A stretch of 64,000 nt of DNA from Rubrivivax sp. (GCA_016790225.1 JAEUOZ010000074.1:96767-160766), one strand, 5' to 3'; shown: positions 33,922 to 43,716, counted from the stretch's first letter. The notes: generated by a model not told the origin, from the sequence alone. Made by a program: numbers and translations.

Positions 33922-35037
33922 ATGAAGTTGAAGTCGGTCCGCTTTGCTGCAGCCCTCATGGCCGCTGCCCTGGCCTGCGGCTGGGGCATTGCCAAAGCCC
34001 AGGAAGAAGAGAAGGTCCTGAACATCTACAACTGGTCGGACTACATCGCCCCGGACACGATCGCCAACTTCGAGAAGGAAACCGGCATCAAGGTCCGCTA
34101 CGACAACTTCGACAACAACGAGATCGTCCACGCCAAGCTCGTGGCAGGCAAGACCGGCTACGACATCGTCGTGCCCTCGTCCAACTGGGCCAAGCTGCAG
34201 ATCGATGGCGGCCTGCTGCAGAAGCTGGACAAGAGCAAGATTCCAAACCTGAAGAACCTCGATCCGGCGGTGCTGCGTCAGCTGGCGCGCATGGATCCGG
34301 GCAACGATTTCCTGGTGAACTGGCTCTGGGGCTTCACCACCGTCGGCATCAACGTCGACAAGGTGAAGGCAGCGCTGGGCAACCTGCCCATGCCCGACAA
34401 CGTGTGGGATCTGATCTTCAAGCCCGAGTACGTGAGCCGCCTCAAGAGCTGCGGCACCTCGGTGCTGGATTCCGCCAGCGAGGTGGTCCCTGCCGCCCTG
34501 CACTACCTGGGCAAGCCGCCCTTCAGCAGGAGCCCCGGCGACTATGCCGCGGCAGCCGCCACGCTGAAGGCCATCCGCCCGCACATCACGCTGTTCTCCA
34601 GCTCGGGCTACATCAACGACATGGCCAACGGCTCCATCTGCGTGGCGCTGGGCTGGTCGGGCGACATCAACATCGCACGCCAGCGTGCCATCGACAACAA
34701 GACCGGCCAGAAGATCGAAGCGCTGATCCCGAAAAACGGCGGCCTGCTGTTCTTCGATGTGATGGTCATCCCGGCCGATGCCCAACGCCCCAACAACGCG
34801 CACAAGTTCATCAACTTCATGCTGCGCCCGGAAAACGCCGCCGGCCTGACCAACAAGGTCTTCTATGCCAACCCGGTGCCGGATTCCAGGAAGCACATCC
34901 GGCCCGAGGTGGCCAACAACCCCACGGTCTTTCTGCCGCCGGCCGATCTGGCCAGGATGGTGCCGCCCGATGCGCTGAACAATGACCTGCGGCGCCTGAT
35001 GACGCGCACCTACACCTCGTTCAAGACGGGTCTGTGA
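33922..35037 (+). CDS. potF: Polyamine ABC transporter, periplasmic binding protein
   Basis: 371 residues with a signal peptide (about 1-26, ALACGWGIAKAQ). The mature start VLNIYNWSDYIAPDTIANFEKETGIKV is the hallmark of PotF/PotD/SpuD proteins. VPSSNWAKLQIDGGLL and GWSGDINIARQRA carry ligand-pocket aromatic and acidic residues. Putrescine is the likely ligand given the neighbours. AGGAGG eight bases before ATG 33922 is the best ribosome site in the island, in keeping with high expression of a binding protein. Its stop overlaps the potG start. Confidence 0.94.
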   Translation: MKLKSVRFAAALMAAALACGWGIAKAQEEEKVLNIYNWSDYIAPDTIANFEKETGIKVRYDNFDNNEIVHAKLVAGKTGYDIVVPSSNWAKLQIDGGLLQKLDKSKIPNLKNLDPAVLRQLARMDPGNDFLVNWLWGFTTVGINVDKVKAALGNLPMPDNVWDLIFKPEYVSRLKSCGTSVLDSASEVVPAALHYLGKPPFSRSPGDYAAAAATLKAIRPHITLFSSSGYINDMANGSICVALGWSGDINIARQRAIDNKTGQKIEALIPKNGGLLFFDVMVIPADAQRPNNAHKFINFMLRPENAAGLTNKVFYANPVPDSRKHIRPEVANNPTVFLPPADLARMVPPDALNNDLRRLMTRTYTSFKTGL

Positions 35038-36155
35038 TGGCGGCCGCGCCGGCAGCGCCCACCCTGCCTCCTCCGGGCTTCCTGCGCATCGAGGGCGTCA
35101 CGAAGGACTTTGGCGGCTTCAAGGCCGTCAACAACGTCAGCCTGGACATCGCCAAGGGCGAGATCTTCGCGCTGCTGGGCTCGTCCGGTTGCGGCAAGAG
35201 CACGCTGCTGCGCATGCTGGCGGGCTTCGAGACGCCCACCAGCGGGCGCATCGTGCTGGCGGGGCAGGATCTGTCGGGCCTGCCGCCCTACGAGCGGCCG
35301 ATGAACATGATGTTCCAGAGCTACGCGCTCTTCCCGCACCTCACGGTAGCCGAGAACATCGCCTTCGGGCTCAAGCGCGAAGGCATGCCCAGCGCGCAGG
35401 TTCAGGAGCGCGTGGACAGCATGCTCAAGCTCGTGCAGCTGAGCTCCTTTGCACGGCGCAAGCCTCACCAGCTGTCCGGCGGCCAGCAGCAGCGCGTGGC
35501 GCTGGCGCGCAGCCTGGCCAAGCAGCCCCAGGTGCTGCTGCTGGATGAGCCTCTGGGCGCGCTGGACAAGAAGCTGCGCGAGCAGACGCAGATCGAACTT
35601 GTCAACATCATCGAGAGCGTGGGCGTCACCTGCGTGATGGTCACACACGATCAGGAAGAGGCCATGACCATGGCCTCGCGCGTGGCGGTGATGAGCGAAG
35701 GCCGCTTCCTGCAGGTGGGCGCACCGGCCGACATCTACGAGACCCCGGCCACGCGCTTCGTGGCCGATTTCATCGGCAACGTCAACCTGATGGACGGCAC
35801 GCTGGATGTGGACGAGGCGGATCACTGCGTGATCGGCTGTGCCGACGTGCGGCATTACGTGGGTCACGGCATCACCGGCACGCCCGGCATGGCGGTCACC
35901 GTGGCCCTGCGCCCGGAGAAGATCCACCTGTCGCGCCAGACGCCGCAGTTCCGCGACTTCAACGCCGTGCAGGGCACGATCAAGGAGATGTCCTACTTCG
36001 GCAGCTACACGGTCTACCACCTGCAGCTGCCCAGCGGCCAATCGCTGAAGGTCAGCCAGGCCAATACGCAGCGCCACCGAGACGACGAGCTCACCTGGGG
36101 CGATGCCGCCTGGGCGCACTGGTCGCGCTCGGCCCATGTGGTGCTCACGCAGTAA
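35037..36155 (+). CDS. potG: Polyamine ABC transporter, ATP-binding protein
   Basis: A 372-residue ATPase: Walker [11 protein letters not shown]-loop [12 protein letters not shown], signature [16 protein letters not shown], Walker [18 protein letters not shown]-loop VTHDQEEAM, and a C-terminal TOBE domain (about 285-370). It energises uptake through PotHI. The ATG at 35037 shares one base with the potF stop; GTG 35034 is an equally close alternative. Confidence 0.95.
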   Translation: MAAAPAAPTLPPPGFLRIEGVTKDFGGFKAVNNVSLDIAKGEIFALLGSSGCGKSTLLRMLAGFETPTSGRIVLAGQDLSGLPPYERPMNMMFQSYALFPHLTVAENIAFGLKREGMPSAQVQERVDSMLKLVQLSSFARRKPHQLSGGQQQRVALARSLAKQPQVLLLDEPLGALDKKLREQTQIELVNIIESVGVTCVMVTHDQEEAMTMASRVAVMSEGRFLQVGAPADIYETPATRFVADFIGNVNLMDGTLDVDEADHCVIGCADVRHYVGHGITGTPGMAVTVALRPEKIHLSRQTPQFRDFNAVQGTIKEMSYFGSYTVYHLQLPSGQSLKVSQANTQRHRDDELTWGDAAWAHWSRSAHVVLTQ

Positions 36156-36176
36156 CCGGCCGTATCTGCTGCACTG

Positions 36177-37118
36177 ATGGACCGTCTGAAGAAGCTCCTC
36201 ATGCGCCTGCGCGGGGTCGCCAGCGGGCGCACCGCCGTCATCGGCCTGCCCTACCTGTGGCTGCTGGCCTTCTTCCTGTTCCCGTTTCTCATCGTCCTGA
36301 ACATCAGCTTTTCAGAGATGGGCGCCGTGCGCCCGAACGATCTGATCAGCTTCAAGGACGGTCTGGCCACGCTGACGCTGAAGTTCACCGGCTACCAGTT
36401 CATCACCCAGGACACGCTGTACTTCTCGGCCTACATGGCCAGCGTCAAGTACGCCTTCTGGACCACCGTGCTGTGCCTGCTGATCGGCTATCCGTTTGCC
36501 TACTTCATGGCACGCGCCAAGCCGGCCCACCAGCCGGCCTTGCTGATGCTGGTGATGCTGCCCTTCTGGACCTCGTTCCTGCTGCGGGTGTATTCGTGGA
36601 AGGGCCTGCTGACCACCGATGGCTGGGTCTGGGAGCTGATCACCGGCACGGGTCTGGATCAGCTGCTGTATGCGATGGGGCTCATCCCCGCGCCCGGCAA
36701 GCTGATGAACACGCCTTTCTCGCTGGTGCTGGGCATGGTCTACACCTACCTGCCCTTCATGATCCTGCCGCTGTACAGCAACCTGGCCAAGATGGATCTG
36801 CGCCTGCTGGAAGCGGCGCAAGACCTGGGCGCCACGCCCTGGGTGGCGTTCTGGAAGGTGACGGTGCCGCTGTCCAAGGCCGGCATCATTGCCGGCTCGA
36901 TGCTGGTCTTCATTCCCTGCATCGGCGAGTTCGTGATCCCCGAGCTCCTGGGCGGGCCGGAGACGCTGATGATCGGGCGCGTCATGTGGGATGAATTCTT
37001 CTCCAACAACGATTGGCCGATGGCCTCGGCCGTGGCCATCGTCATGGTGCTGCTGATCCTGGTACCCCTGGCGATCTTCAACAAATACCAGGCCGAATCG
37101 CTGGAGAGCCGCAAATGA
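36177..37118 (+). CDS. potH: Polyamine ABC transporter permease 1
   Basis: A 313-residue inner-membrane protein with six main helices. The cytoplasmic EAA loop reads EAAQDLGATPWVAFWKVTVPLSKAGI. FWTSFLLRVYSWKGLL is typical of PotB/PotH. The stop codon overlaps the potI start as ATGA, so the two permease halves are translationally coupled. Confidence 0.94.
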   Translation: MDRLKKLLMRLRGVASGRTAVIGLPYLWLLAFFLFPFLIVLNISFSEMGAVRPNDLISFKDGLATLTLKFTGYQFITQDTLYFSAYMASVKYAFWTTVLCLLIGYPFAYFMARAKPAHQPALLMLVMLPFWTSFLLRVYSWKGLLTTDGWVWELITGTGLDQLLYAMGLIPAPGKLMNTPFSLVLGMVYTYLPFMILPLYSNLAKMDLRLLEAAQDLGATPWVAFWKVTVPLSKAGIIAGSMLVFIPCIGEFVIPELLGGPETLMIGRVMWDEFFSNNDWPMASAVAIVMVLLILVPLAIFNKYQAESLESRK

Positions 37119-37972
37119 AGGCCAGTCGTGGCGGGCGCTGGTTTGCCAACGGCTGGCTCAGCCTGGGCTACCTGTTCCTGTACCTGCCCATCGTCTCGCT
37201 CATCCTGTACTCGTTCAATGACTCGACGGTGCCCAACGTCTGGCGCGGCTTCACCCTCAAGTGGTACGTCGCCCTGGCGCAGGACCGAGAGATGCTCTCG
37301 GGCCTTTGGCTGAGCCTGAAGATCGCCTTTCTCACCGCCTGCGGCTCCATCGTGCTGGGCACGATGGCAGCCTTTGCGCTGGTCAAGTACCGGCGCTTCA
37401 CCGGGCGCACGTTGTTCAGCGGCATGGTCAATGCGCCGCTGGTGATGCCCGAGGTGGTGGTCGGCCTGTCGCTGCTGCTGATGCTGGTGAGCCTGCAGCG
37501 CACCACGGAGTCTCTCTTCGGCGTGGGCTTTCCCGAGCGCGGCCTCGTGACGATCTGGCTGGGCCATCTGCTGCTGGGCATGGCCTATGCCACGGTGGTG
37601 GTGCAGTCGCGGCTGCAGGACTTGAATCCTCAGCTGGAAGAGGCGGCCCAGGATCTGGGCGCGCGGCCGCACCAGGTCTTCTGGCTGGTCACGCTGCCCA
37701 TGATCGGGCAGGCCCTGGCCTCGGCCTGGCTGCTGACCTTCACGCTGTCGCTGGACGACGTGGTGCTCTCGGCCTTTCTTTCAGGCCCCGGGTCCACCAC
37801 CATGCCGCTGGTCATCTTTTCTCGCGCCAAGCTGGGCCTGAACCCTACCGTGAATGCCGTGGCCACGGTAATCGTGGTGATCGTCGCCATCGGCGTGCTG
37901 CTGGCCAGCTGGATGATCGCCAATGCCGAACGCCAGCGCGCCCGCGAGATGGCCGAAGCCGCACGCCACTGA
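37115..37972 (+). CDS. potI: Polyamine ABC transporter permease 2
   Basis: A 285-residue, six-helix partner permease. The EAA loop is EAAQDLGARPHQVFWLVTLPMI; LSLDDVVLSAFLSGPGSTTMP is the PotC/PotI signature. ATG 37115 lies in the potH stop. It is the last of the four potFGHI genes, which follow the 1-2-3-4 order found in E. coli. Confidence 0.94.
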   Translation: MKASRGGRWFANGWLSLGYLFLYLPIVSLILYSFNDSTVPNVWRGFTLKWYVALAQDREMLSGLWLSLKIAFLTACGSIVLGTMAAFALVKYRRFTGRTLFSGMVNAPLVMPEVVVGLSLLLMLVSLQRTTESLFGVGFPERGLVTIWLGHLLLGMAYATVVVQSRLQDLNPQLEEAAQDLGARPHQVFWLVTLPMIGQALASAWLLTFTLSLDDVVLSAFLSGPGSTTMPLVIFSRAKLGLNPTVNAVATVIVVIVAIGVLLASWMIANAERQRAREMAEAARH

Positions 37973-38036
37973 AAGCCTTGCCCCATCGGCCCACTCGCAC
38001 AAGAAACCCATTGAACCCAAGGAAGGAGAACCCCTG

Positions 38037-39431
38037 ATGAACAAGACCCTGCTTGCCACCGCCATGGCCCTCGCGCTGGCGGCTGCCTTCCCGGCGCAGG
38101 CGCAGAGCAATGCCGACATCCTCAAGGAGCTGGATGCCCTCAAGGCCAAGGTGGCCGAGCTGGAGAAGAAGCTCAAGGCCCAGGAAGAGAAGAAGCCGGA
38201 GTGGGGCATGACGCCGGAACAGGCGCGTGAACTCAACCGCGTGACGGTCAAGGCCGAGGCGATGGAAGACTCGCGCGATGCCTCCGGCCTGAAGCAGCTG
38301 ACGATCAGCGGCTATGCGGATCCGACCTACATCTTCAACCGCAACCAGGGGCGCGCCGGCTTTCAGTTCCTGAACAACGTGGCCAACGATGGCTACAGCT
38401 ACGACAACAGCTACTTTGGCACCGTCACGCTCGATTTCCAGAAGGAAACCGATTCCGGCACCAAGTGGCGCCTGACGCTGTCGCCCAACCGCGGAACCGA
38501 TTCGGTCATCGGCAATGGTGGCCTGGTGCACGAGGCCACCGTCAGCGTGCCGCTGTCGGATCTGCAGACCCGCCTCATCGCCGGCCACATTCCGGATTGG
38601 TCCGGCTACGAGTTCCTGCAGCCCACGCTGAACAAGCTGATCACGCACAACCTGCTGTTCGACTACACGCTGCCCACCACCTATACCGGCGCAGGCCTGG
38701 AGCTGACGCGCGGCAAGTGGTGGCTGCGCGGCGTGATCGCCAACATGAATGCCTCCAAGAACAACGCGGGGGAGAAGGCGCCGGTGCTGGCCTACCGCGT
38801 GGACTATTCGCGCGGCGAATTCCAGGGCTTCGGCTTTGCCGGCGTGCACGGCAAGGCCACCAACTTTGCCGATCCCTTGACGGCCAAGTCGCGCGTGGAC
38901 CTGTTCGAGATCGATGGCTACTTCATCCGCGGCGACTGGACGGTCCAGGGACAGCTGAGCTTCGGCAAGCACAAGGGCGCAGCGATCGCGCCGGATCCCG
39001 TCTCGGGCGATCTGCGCGATGCGGAGTGGACCGGCCTGTCCGCACTGGCGGCCTACAAGTTGACGCCGCGCCTTGAAGGCGTGGTGCGCGGCGACTTCGT
39101 GCGCAACAGCAAGAACGGCGGCGGTCTGCTGGGCTACACCGGCTACTGGGATCCCGCCAACGGCTCGCTGGGTGATGGCCGCAGCGGTATCGGGGTGGAT
39201 GCCACCGCCAGCTGCGGCACGCTGGCCGAAGCGCTCACGGCTGTCTGCAACACCGGTGTGAACCGCAGCGCCTTCAGCTTCGGCCTGAGCTACCTCTTCG
39301 ACATGAACACCACCTTCAAGGTCGAGTACCGGCTGGATCGCGCCAGTGCCCCGGTGTTCTACGTCGTCAAGGACGGCAGCTACCGCAAGAGCAACAGCCT
39401 GTTCGGCGCTTCGGTGCTGGTCAGCTTCTGA
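38037..39431 (+). CDS. DUF3138-like outer-membrane protein, probably a porin
   Basis: 464 residues with a clear signal peptide (MNKTLLATAMALALAAAFPAQAQ split at about 22). A charged coiled coil follows (about 24-56, heptads of Leu/Val with Lys/Glu). From about 85 to the end run alternating polar/aromatic strands ending in GASVLVSF, with a terminal Phe as in outer-membrane barrels. The layout resembles DUF3138/Omp-like porins of Burkholderiales. AAGGAG precedes ATG 38037 by ten bases. It starts 64 bases after potI, suggesting it carries polyamines over the outer membrane; this role is inferred. Confidence 0.78.
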   Translation: MNKTLLATAMALALAAAFPAQAQSNADILKELDALKAKVAELEKKLKAQEEKKPEWGMTPEQARELNRVTVKAEAMEDSRDASGLKQLTISGYADPTYIFNRNQGRAGFQFLNNVANDGYSYDNSYFGTVTLDFQKETDSGTKWRLTLSPNRGTDSVIGNGGLVHEATVSVPLSDLQTRLIAGHIPDWSGYEFLQPTLNKLITHNLLFDYTLPTTYTGAGLELTRGKWWLRGVIANMNASKNNAGEKAPVLAYRVDYSRGEFQGFGFAGVHGKATNFADPLTAKSRVDLFEIDGYFIRGDWTVQGQLSFGKHKGAAIAPDPVSGDLRDAEWTGLSALAAYKLTPRLEGVVRGDFVRNSKNGGGLLGYTGYWDPANGSLGDGRSGIGVDATASCGTLAEALTAVCNTGVNRSAFSFGLSYLFDMNTTFKVEYRLDRASAPVFYVVKDGSYRKSNSLFGASVLVSF

Positions 39432-39459
39432 TCGACGCGGCAGCCCGGGGATCGTCGTC

Positions 39460-40959
39460 ATGGGTGCTGCCGAGATCGATTGGGCCGCTCGCGCCCGGGA
39501 GCTGCACTTCGACGGCCGCTGCCTGATCGAAGGCGAGCGGGTCGCGGCGCGATCGGGCGAGAGCTTTCTCAAGGCCTCGCCGATCGATGGCCGCCTGCTC
39601 GGGCCGGTGGCGCGGGCTGCCGCCGCCGATGTGGACGCCGCCGTGAGCAGCGCCCGCAGGGCCTTTGAAGACCGACGCTGGGCGGGCAAGCCGCCGGCGC
39701 TGCGCAAGAAGATCCTGCAGCGCTTTGCCGACAAGATCCTGGCGGCTCGGGAAGAGCTGGCGCTGCTGGAAACCCTGGACATGGGCAAGCCCATCCAGTT
39801 CTCGCTCTCGGTCGACGTGGCTTCCACCGCGCGCACGATCGGCTGGTACGCCGAAGCCATCGACAAGGTCTACGACGAGATCGCGCCGACGGCCGATTCC
39901 GCGCTGGCGCTGATCACGCGCGAACCCATGGGCGTGATCGGCTGCATCGTGCCCTGGAACTACCCGATGATCATGGCGGCCTGGAAGCTGGGGCCGGCCC
40001 TGGCGACCGGCAATTCCGTGGTCCTGAAACCCAGCGAGAAGAGCCCCTACACCGCCTTGCGGCTGGCTGAGCTGGCGCTGGAGGCCGGCGTCCCGCCGGG
40101 CGTCTTCAATGTCGTGCCCGGCTTCGGCCCGGAAGCCGGCGAGGCCCTGGCACTGCATGCCGAAGTCGATGCCATCGGCTTCACCGGCAGCACGCGCACC
40201 GGCCGGCGCATGCTCGAGTACGCCGGCCGCAGCAACCTCAAGCGCGTCTACAACGAACTGGGCGGCAAGAGCGCCTTTGTCGTCTTCGATGACTTTGCCG
40301 ACGTCGAGCGGGCGGCCCAGACCGTGGCGGCCAGTCTGTTCTTCAACCAGGGCGAAAGCTGCAACGCACCGTCGCGCGTGCTGGTGCATGAAGCCATCGC
40401 CGACCGCTTCGTCGAGGTCGTGGCCGCACAGGCGCCGGCCTGGCAACCGGCGGATCCGCTGGCGCCCGCCACCGTGATGGGCGCATTGGTCGACGAAACC
40501 CAGCTGCGCACAGTGATGGGCTACATCGAAGCCGGCCGCAGCGAAGGTGCACGCTGCGTCAGCGGGGGGCGCCGCGCGCTGGCCGAAACCGGCGGTTTCT
40601 ACGTGGAGCCCACGGTCTTCGATCAGGTCGGCAACGGCATGACGATCGCGCGCGAAGAGATCTTCGGCCCGGTGATGGGCATCATCCGCTTCAAGACCGA
40701 GGCCGAGGCCATCGCCATGGCCAATGCCTCAAGCTATGGCCTGCAGGCCAGTGTCTGGAGCGACAACCTGAATCGTGCCCACCGCGTGGCGCGGGCGCTG
40801 CGCGCCGGCACCGTGCATGTGAACCAGTACGACGAAGACGACATCACCGTGCCCTTCGGCGGCTACAAGCAAAGCGGCAACGGGCGCGACAAATCCCTGC
40901 ACGCGCTGGACAAGTACACCGAGCTGAAGACCACCTGGCTGCGCATCGACGCAGCCTGA
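39460..40959 (+). CDS. puuC: Aldehyde dehydrogenase, gamma-glutamyl-aminobutyraldehyde type
   Basis: A 499-residue NAD(P)-dependent aldehyde dehydrogenase. The catalytic Cys is C301 in NQGESCNAPSR and the general base Glu is E266 in NELGGKSAF. The NAD fold shows IVPWNYPMIMAAWKLGPALATGNS and IGFTGSTRTGRRML; EEIFGPVMGI and PFGGYKQSGNGRD complete it. It should oxidise gamma-glutamyl-aminobutyraldehyde and also 4-aminobutyraldehyde made by the aminotransferase. It starts 28 bases after the DUF3138 gene. Confidence 0.9.
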   Translation: MGAAEIDWAARARELHFDGRCLIEGERVAARSGESFLKASPIDGRLLGPVARAAAADVDAAVSSARRAFEDRRWAGKPPALRKKILQRFADKILAAREELALLETLDMGKPIQFSLSVDVASTARTIGWYAEAIDKVYDEIAPTADSALALITREPMGVIGCIVPWNYPMIMAAWKLGPALATGNSVVLKPSEKSPYTALRLAELALEAGVPPGVFNVVPGFGPEAGEALALHAEVDAIGFTGSTRTGRRMLEYAGRSNLKRVYNELGGKSAFVVFDDFADVERAAQTVAASLFFNQGESCNAPSRVLVHEAIADRFVEVVAAQAPAWQPADPLAPATVMGALVDETQLRTVMGYIEAGRSEGARCVSGGRRALAETGGFYVEPTVFDQVGNGMTIAREEIFGPVMGIIRFKTEAEAIAMANASSYGLQASVWSDNLNRAHRVARALRAGTVHVNQYDEDDITVPFGGYKQSGNGRDKSLHALDKYTELKTTWLRIDAA

Positions 40960-41048
40960 GGTACAACGCGGCGCGCCACCCGCGCAGCCGCCTTCCCCGG
41001 CGCCCTCACCCCGGGCGCCCTGCCGACGACCTTTCTGGAGACAAGATC

Positions 41049-42320
41049 ATGAACCACTCGAAGAACGAACAACTGATGGCCCGCAAGGCTGCCGCCACGG
41101 CGCGCGGCGTGGGCGTGATGGGCAGCTTCTTTGTCGAGCGCGCCCAAGGCGCCGAGCTGTGGGACGTGGAAGGACGGCGCTACATCGATTTTGCGGGCGG
41201 CATCGCCGTGATGAACGTCGGCCACGGCCATGCCAAGGTCAAGGCCGCCCTGCAGGCCCAGCTGGACCGCTTCACCCACACCTGCTACCAGGTCGTGCCC
41301 TACGAGGGCTACATCGCGCTGGCCGAGAAGATCAACGCGCTCACGCCCGGCAGCCATGCCAAGAAGACCTCGTTCTTCTCCACCGGCGCCGAGGCGATCG
41401 AGAACGCCATCAAGATCGCGCGCTATCACACGCGGCGCTCGGGCGTCATCGCCTTTGGCGGCGCCTTCCACGGGCGCAGCCTTCTGGCCGTTTCGCTCAC
41501 CGGCAAGGTGCAGCCCTACAAGGCCGGTTTCGGGCCCTTCCCGGCGGAGATCTACCACGCGCCCTTCCCCTGCCATTGCGCCGATCTGGCTGAGGTGAAG
41601 CGTGCGGTGGAGCATCTCTTCAAGGCCGACATCGAGCCCAGCCGCGTGGCGGCGATCATCTTCGAGCCCGTGCAGGGCGAAGGTGGCTTCAATGTCATCC
41701 AGGCCGAAGCCGTGCGCTGGCTGCGCGATCTGTGCGACGAGCACGGCATCGTGCTCATCGCCGACGAGGTGCAGACGGGCTTCGGCCGCACCGGGCGCCT
41801 GTTTGCCATGGAGCACTTCGGAGTCGTGCCGGACATCATGGTCGTCGCCAAGAGCCTGGCTGCGGGCATGCCCTTGTCGGCCGTCTGCGGCAAGGCCGAG
41901 ATCATGGACGCGCCCGCACCCGGCGGCCTGGGCGGCACCTATGCCGGCAACCCGATGGCCATCGCCGCGGCCCACGCGGTGATCGACATCATGGCCGAAG
42001 AGCGTCTGCCTGAGCGCGGCGCGCTGCTGGGCGACCGGCTCAAGAGCCTGCTCAACGAGATGCGGACTCGCGTGCCGCAGATCGCCGATGTGCGCGGCCT
42101 GGGCGGCATGGTGGCGGTGGAGTTCAACCGCGCAGGCAGCACCGAGCCCGATGCGGATTTCACCCGGCGTGTGCAGGCCCAGGCCCTGCAGCGCGGCCTG
42201 ATCCTGCTGAGCTGCGGCGTGAACGGCAACGTGCTGCGCTTCCTGTTCCCGCTGAGCATCGAAGAAGCGGTGTTCCAGGAGGCGCTGGTGATCCTGGGCC
42301 AGGCCTTGACCGCGGCCTGA
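41049..42320 (+). CDS. gabT: 4-aminobutyrate aminotransferase
   Basis: A 423-residue class III aminotransferase converting GABA and 2-oxoglutarate to succinate semialdehyde and glutamate. Motifs: GGIAVMNVGHGHAKV, FFSTGAEAIENAIKIAR, FEPVQGEGGF, ADEVQTGFGRTG and the PLP lysine K268 in VVAKSLAAGMPLS. It is the last step before succinate in the putrescine pathway. The succinate-semialdehyde dehydrogenase gene (gabD) is not in the window. It lies 89 bases after puuC. Confidence 0.95.
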   Translation: MNHSKNEQLMARKAAATARGVGVMGSFFVERAQGAELWDVEGRRYIDFAGGIAVMNVGHGHAKVKAALQAQLDRFTHTCYQVVPYEGYIALAEKINALTPGSHAKKTSFFSTGAEAIENAIKIARYHTRRSGVIAFGGAFHGRSLLAVSLTGKVQPYKAGFGPFPAEIYHAPFPCHCADLAEVKRAVEHLFKADIEPSRVAAIIFEPVQGEGGFNVIQAEAVRWLRDLCDEHGIVLIADEVQTGFGRTGRLFAMEHFGVVPDIMVVAKSLAAGMPLSAVCGKAEIMDAPAPGGLGGTYAGNPMAIAAAHAVIDIMAEERLPERGALLGDRLKSLLNEMRTRVPQIADVRGLGGMVAVEFNRAGSTEPDADFTRRVQAQALQRGLILLSCGVNGNVLRFLFPLSIEEAVFQEALVILGQALTAA

Positions 42321-42369
42321 TGGCTGACGCCAAAGTTCAGCCGACGGCGCACGCGGCAGCGGCCCCGAC

Positions 42370-43716
42370 GTGAGCGAGGAGCTGCGCCAGCGCCTGCAGG
42401 CCGCAGGCGTGCACAGCCTGCTCGTGCAGTTTGCCGATGTGCACGGCACGGCCAAGGGCAAGCTGGTGCCGCTGGAGCACCTGGCGGACGTCATCCGCAT
42501 CGGCGCGGGCTTTGCCGGCCCGTCGATCTGGGGCACGGGGCTTCCGCGCACGGGGCCGCGATCCGAGTACTACGCACGCGGTGACGCGCAGACCGCCCAG
42601 CCGCTGCCCTGGATGCCAGGCGTCGCGCGCATCGTGGGCGATGGCTTCGTCGATGGCCAGCCCTTCGAGGCCTGCCCGCGCCAGGTGCTGCGGCGCGCCA
42701 CCGCGCGCCTGGCCGCGCGCGGCTGGACGCTGCGCACCGGCATCGAGCCGGAATTCTTTCTGCTCAAGCGCAGCGGCGATCGCTGGCAACCGGCAGACGA
42801 ACGGGATCGTCTGGACAAGCCCTCCTACGACCTGAAGTCCCTGGCACGCCAGACGGGCTTCCTGCACGCGCTGCAGGCAGCGCTGAAAGCCGCTGGCCTG
42901 GATGTGCTGCAGCTTGATCACGAAGACGCGCAAGGCCAGTACGAGGTGAATTTCGCGCACGACGAGGCGCTGCGCAGCGCAGACCACCTGATGCTCTTCA
43001 AGCTGGCCGCTCACGCGCTGGCCGAGGCACACGGCTGCGTCTTTTCGATGATGCCAAAGCCCTTTGCCGATCAGCCGGGCAGCGGGCTGCACTTTCACGT
43101 CTCATTGTGGGAAGGTGCTCGCTGCTTGTTTGACGGATTTGACAGCGCGGCCGCGCCGGCAGGCGCGCCGGGCGATGCCCCGGCGCTCGGCCGTCACTTC
43201 ATCGCCGGCGTGCTGGCCCACGCCCCGGCGCTGAGCGCGCTGGCGGCGCCGACGGTCAATTCCTACAAGCGGCTCACGGTGGGCGAATCCCTGTCCGGCA
43301 CAACCTGGGCGCCCGCCTATGTGGCGCATGGACCGAACAATCGAACGGCGCTGGTGCGCAGCCTGCCCGGTCGCTTCGAGTGGCGGCTGCCCGATGCCAG
43401 CGCCAACCCCTACCTGGCCACCGCAGCGCTCATCGCCGCTGGTCTGGACGGCATCGATCGCCGCCTGGACCCCGGGCCCGCCTGTGTCGACGATCTTTTC
43501 GAGTGGCCTCTTTCGCGCATCCACGCGGCCGGCATCGGCGTGCTGCCGCAATCGCTGGCGCAGGCACTGGACGCCCTGGAAGCGGACGAGGTGATCCGAT
43601 CGGCGCTGGGGGCCACGCTGAGCACCGAGTTCCTTCGCCTGAAGCGCGACGAGTGGCTGGCCTGGCAGCGGCACGTCAGCGGCTGGGAGTGGGAACGCTA
43701 TGTGACGGCGTTCTGA
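42370..43716 (+). CDS. Second glutamine-synthetase-family ligase (GlnT/type III-like)
   Basis: 448 residues from a GTG start, 49 bases after gabT. The N-terminal beta-grasp has HSLLVQFADVHGTAKGKLVPLEHL. IEPEFFLL supplies the metal Glu, QYEVNFAHDEAL and GSGLHFHVSLWEG the active site, and NNRTALVRSLPGRFEWRLPDASANPYL the C-terminal block. It is clearly distinct from the PuuA-type paralogue 10 kb away. GAGFAGPSIWGTGLPRTGPRSEYYARGD recalls the GlnT/gamma-glutamylmethylamide branch. It may glutamylate another amine, for example spermidine or a monoamine. Substrate unknown. Confidence 0.85.
   Translation: MSEELRQRLQAAGVHSLLVQFADVHGTAKGKLVPLEHLADVIRIGAGFAGPSIWGTGLPRTGPRSEYYARGDAQTAQPLPWMPGVARIVGDGFVDGQPFEACPRQVLRRATARLAARGWTLRTGIEPEFFLLKRSGDRWQPADERDRLDKPSYDLKSLARQTGFLHALQAALKAAGLDVLQLDHEDAQGQYEVNFAHDEALRSADHLMLFKLAAHALAEAHGCVFSMMPKPFADQPGSGLHFHVSLWEGARCLFDGFDSAAAPAGAPGDAPALGRHFIAGVLAHAPALSALAAPTVNSYKRLTVGESLSGTTWAPAYVAHGPNNRTALVRSLPGRFEWRLPDASANPYLATAALIAAGLDGIDRRLDPGPACVDDLFEWPLSRIHAAGIGVLPQSLAQALDALEADEVIRSALGATLSTEFLRLKRDEWLAWQRHVSGWEWERYVTAF

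Noticed and set aside
30556..34896. Antisense open frame of about 1446 codons opposite puuB, puuA, spuC and potF
   Set aside because: It mirrors four well-identified genes. Its translation is rich in His, Arg, Ala and Gln with no domain. Such frames arise from G/C at third codon positions on the other strand.
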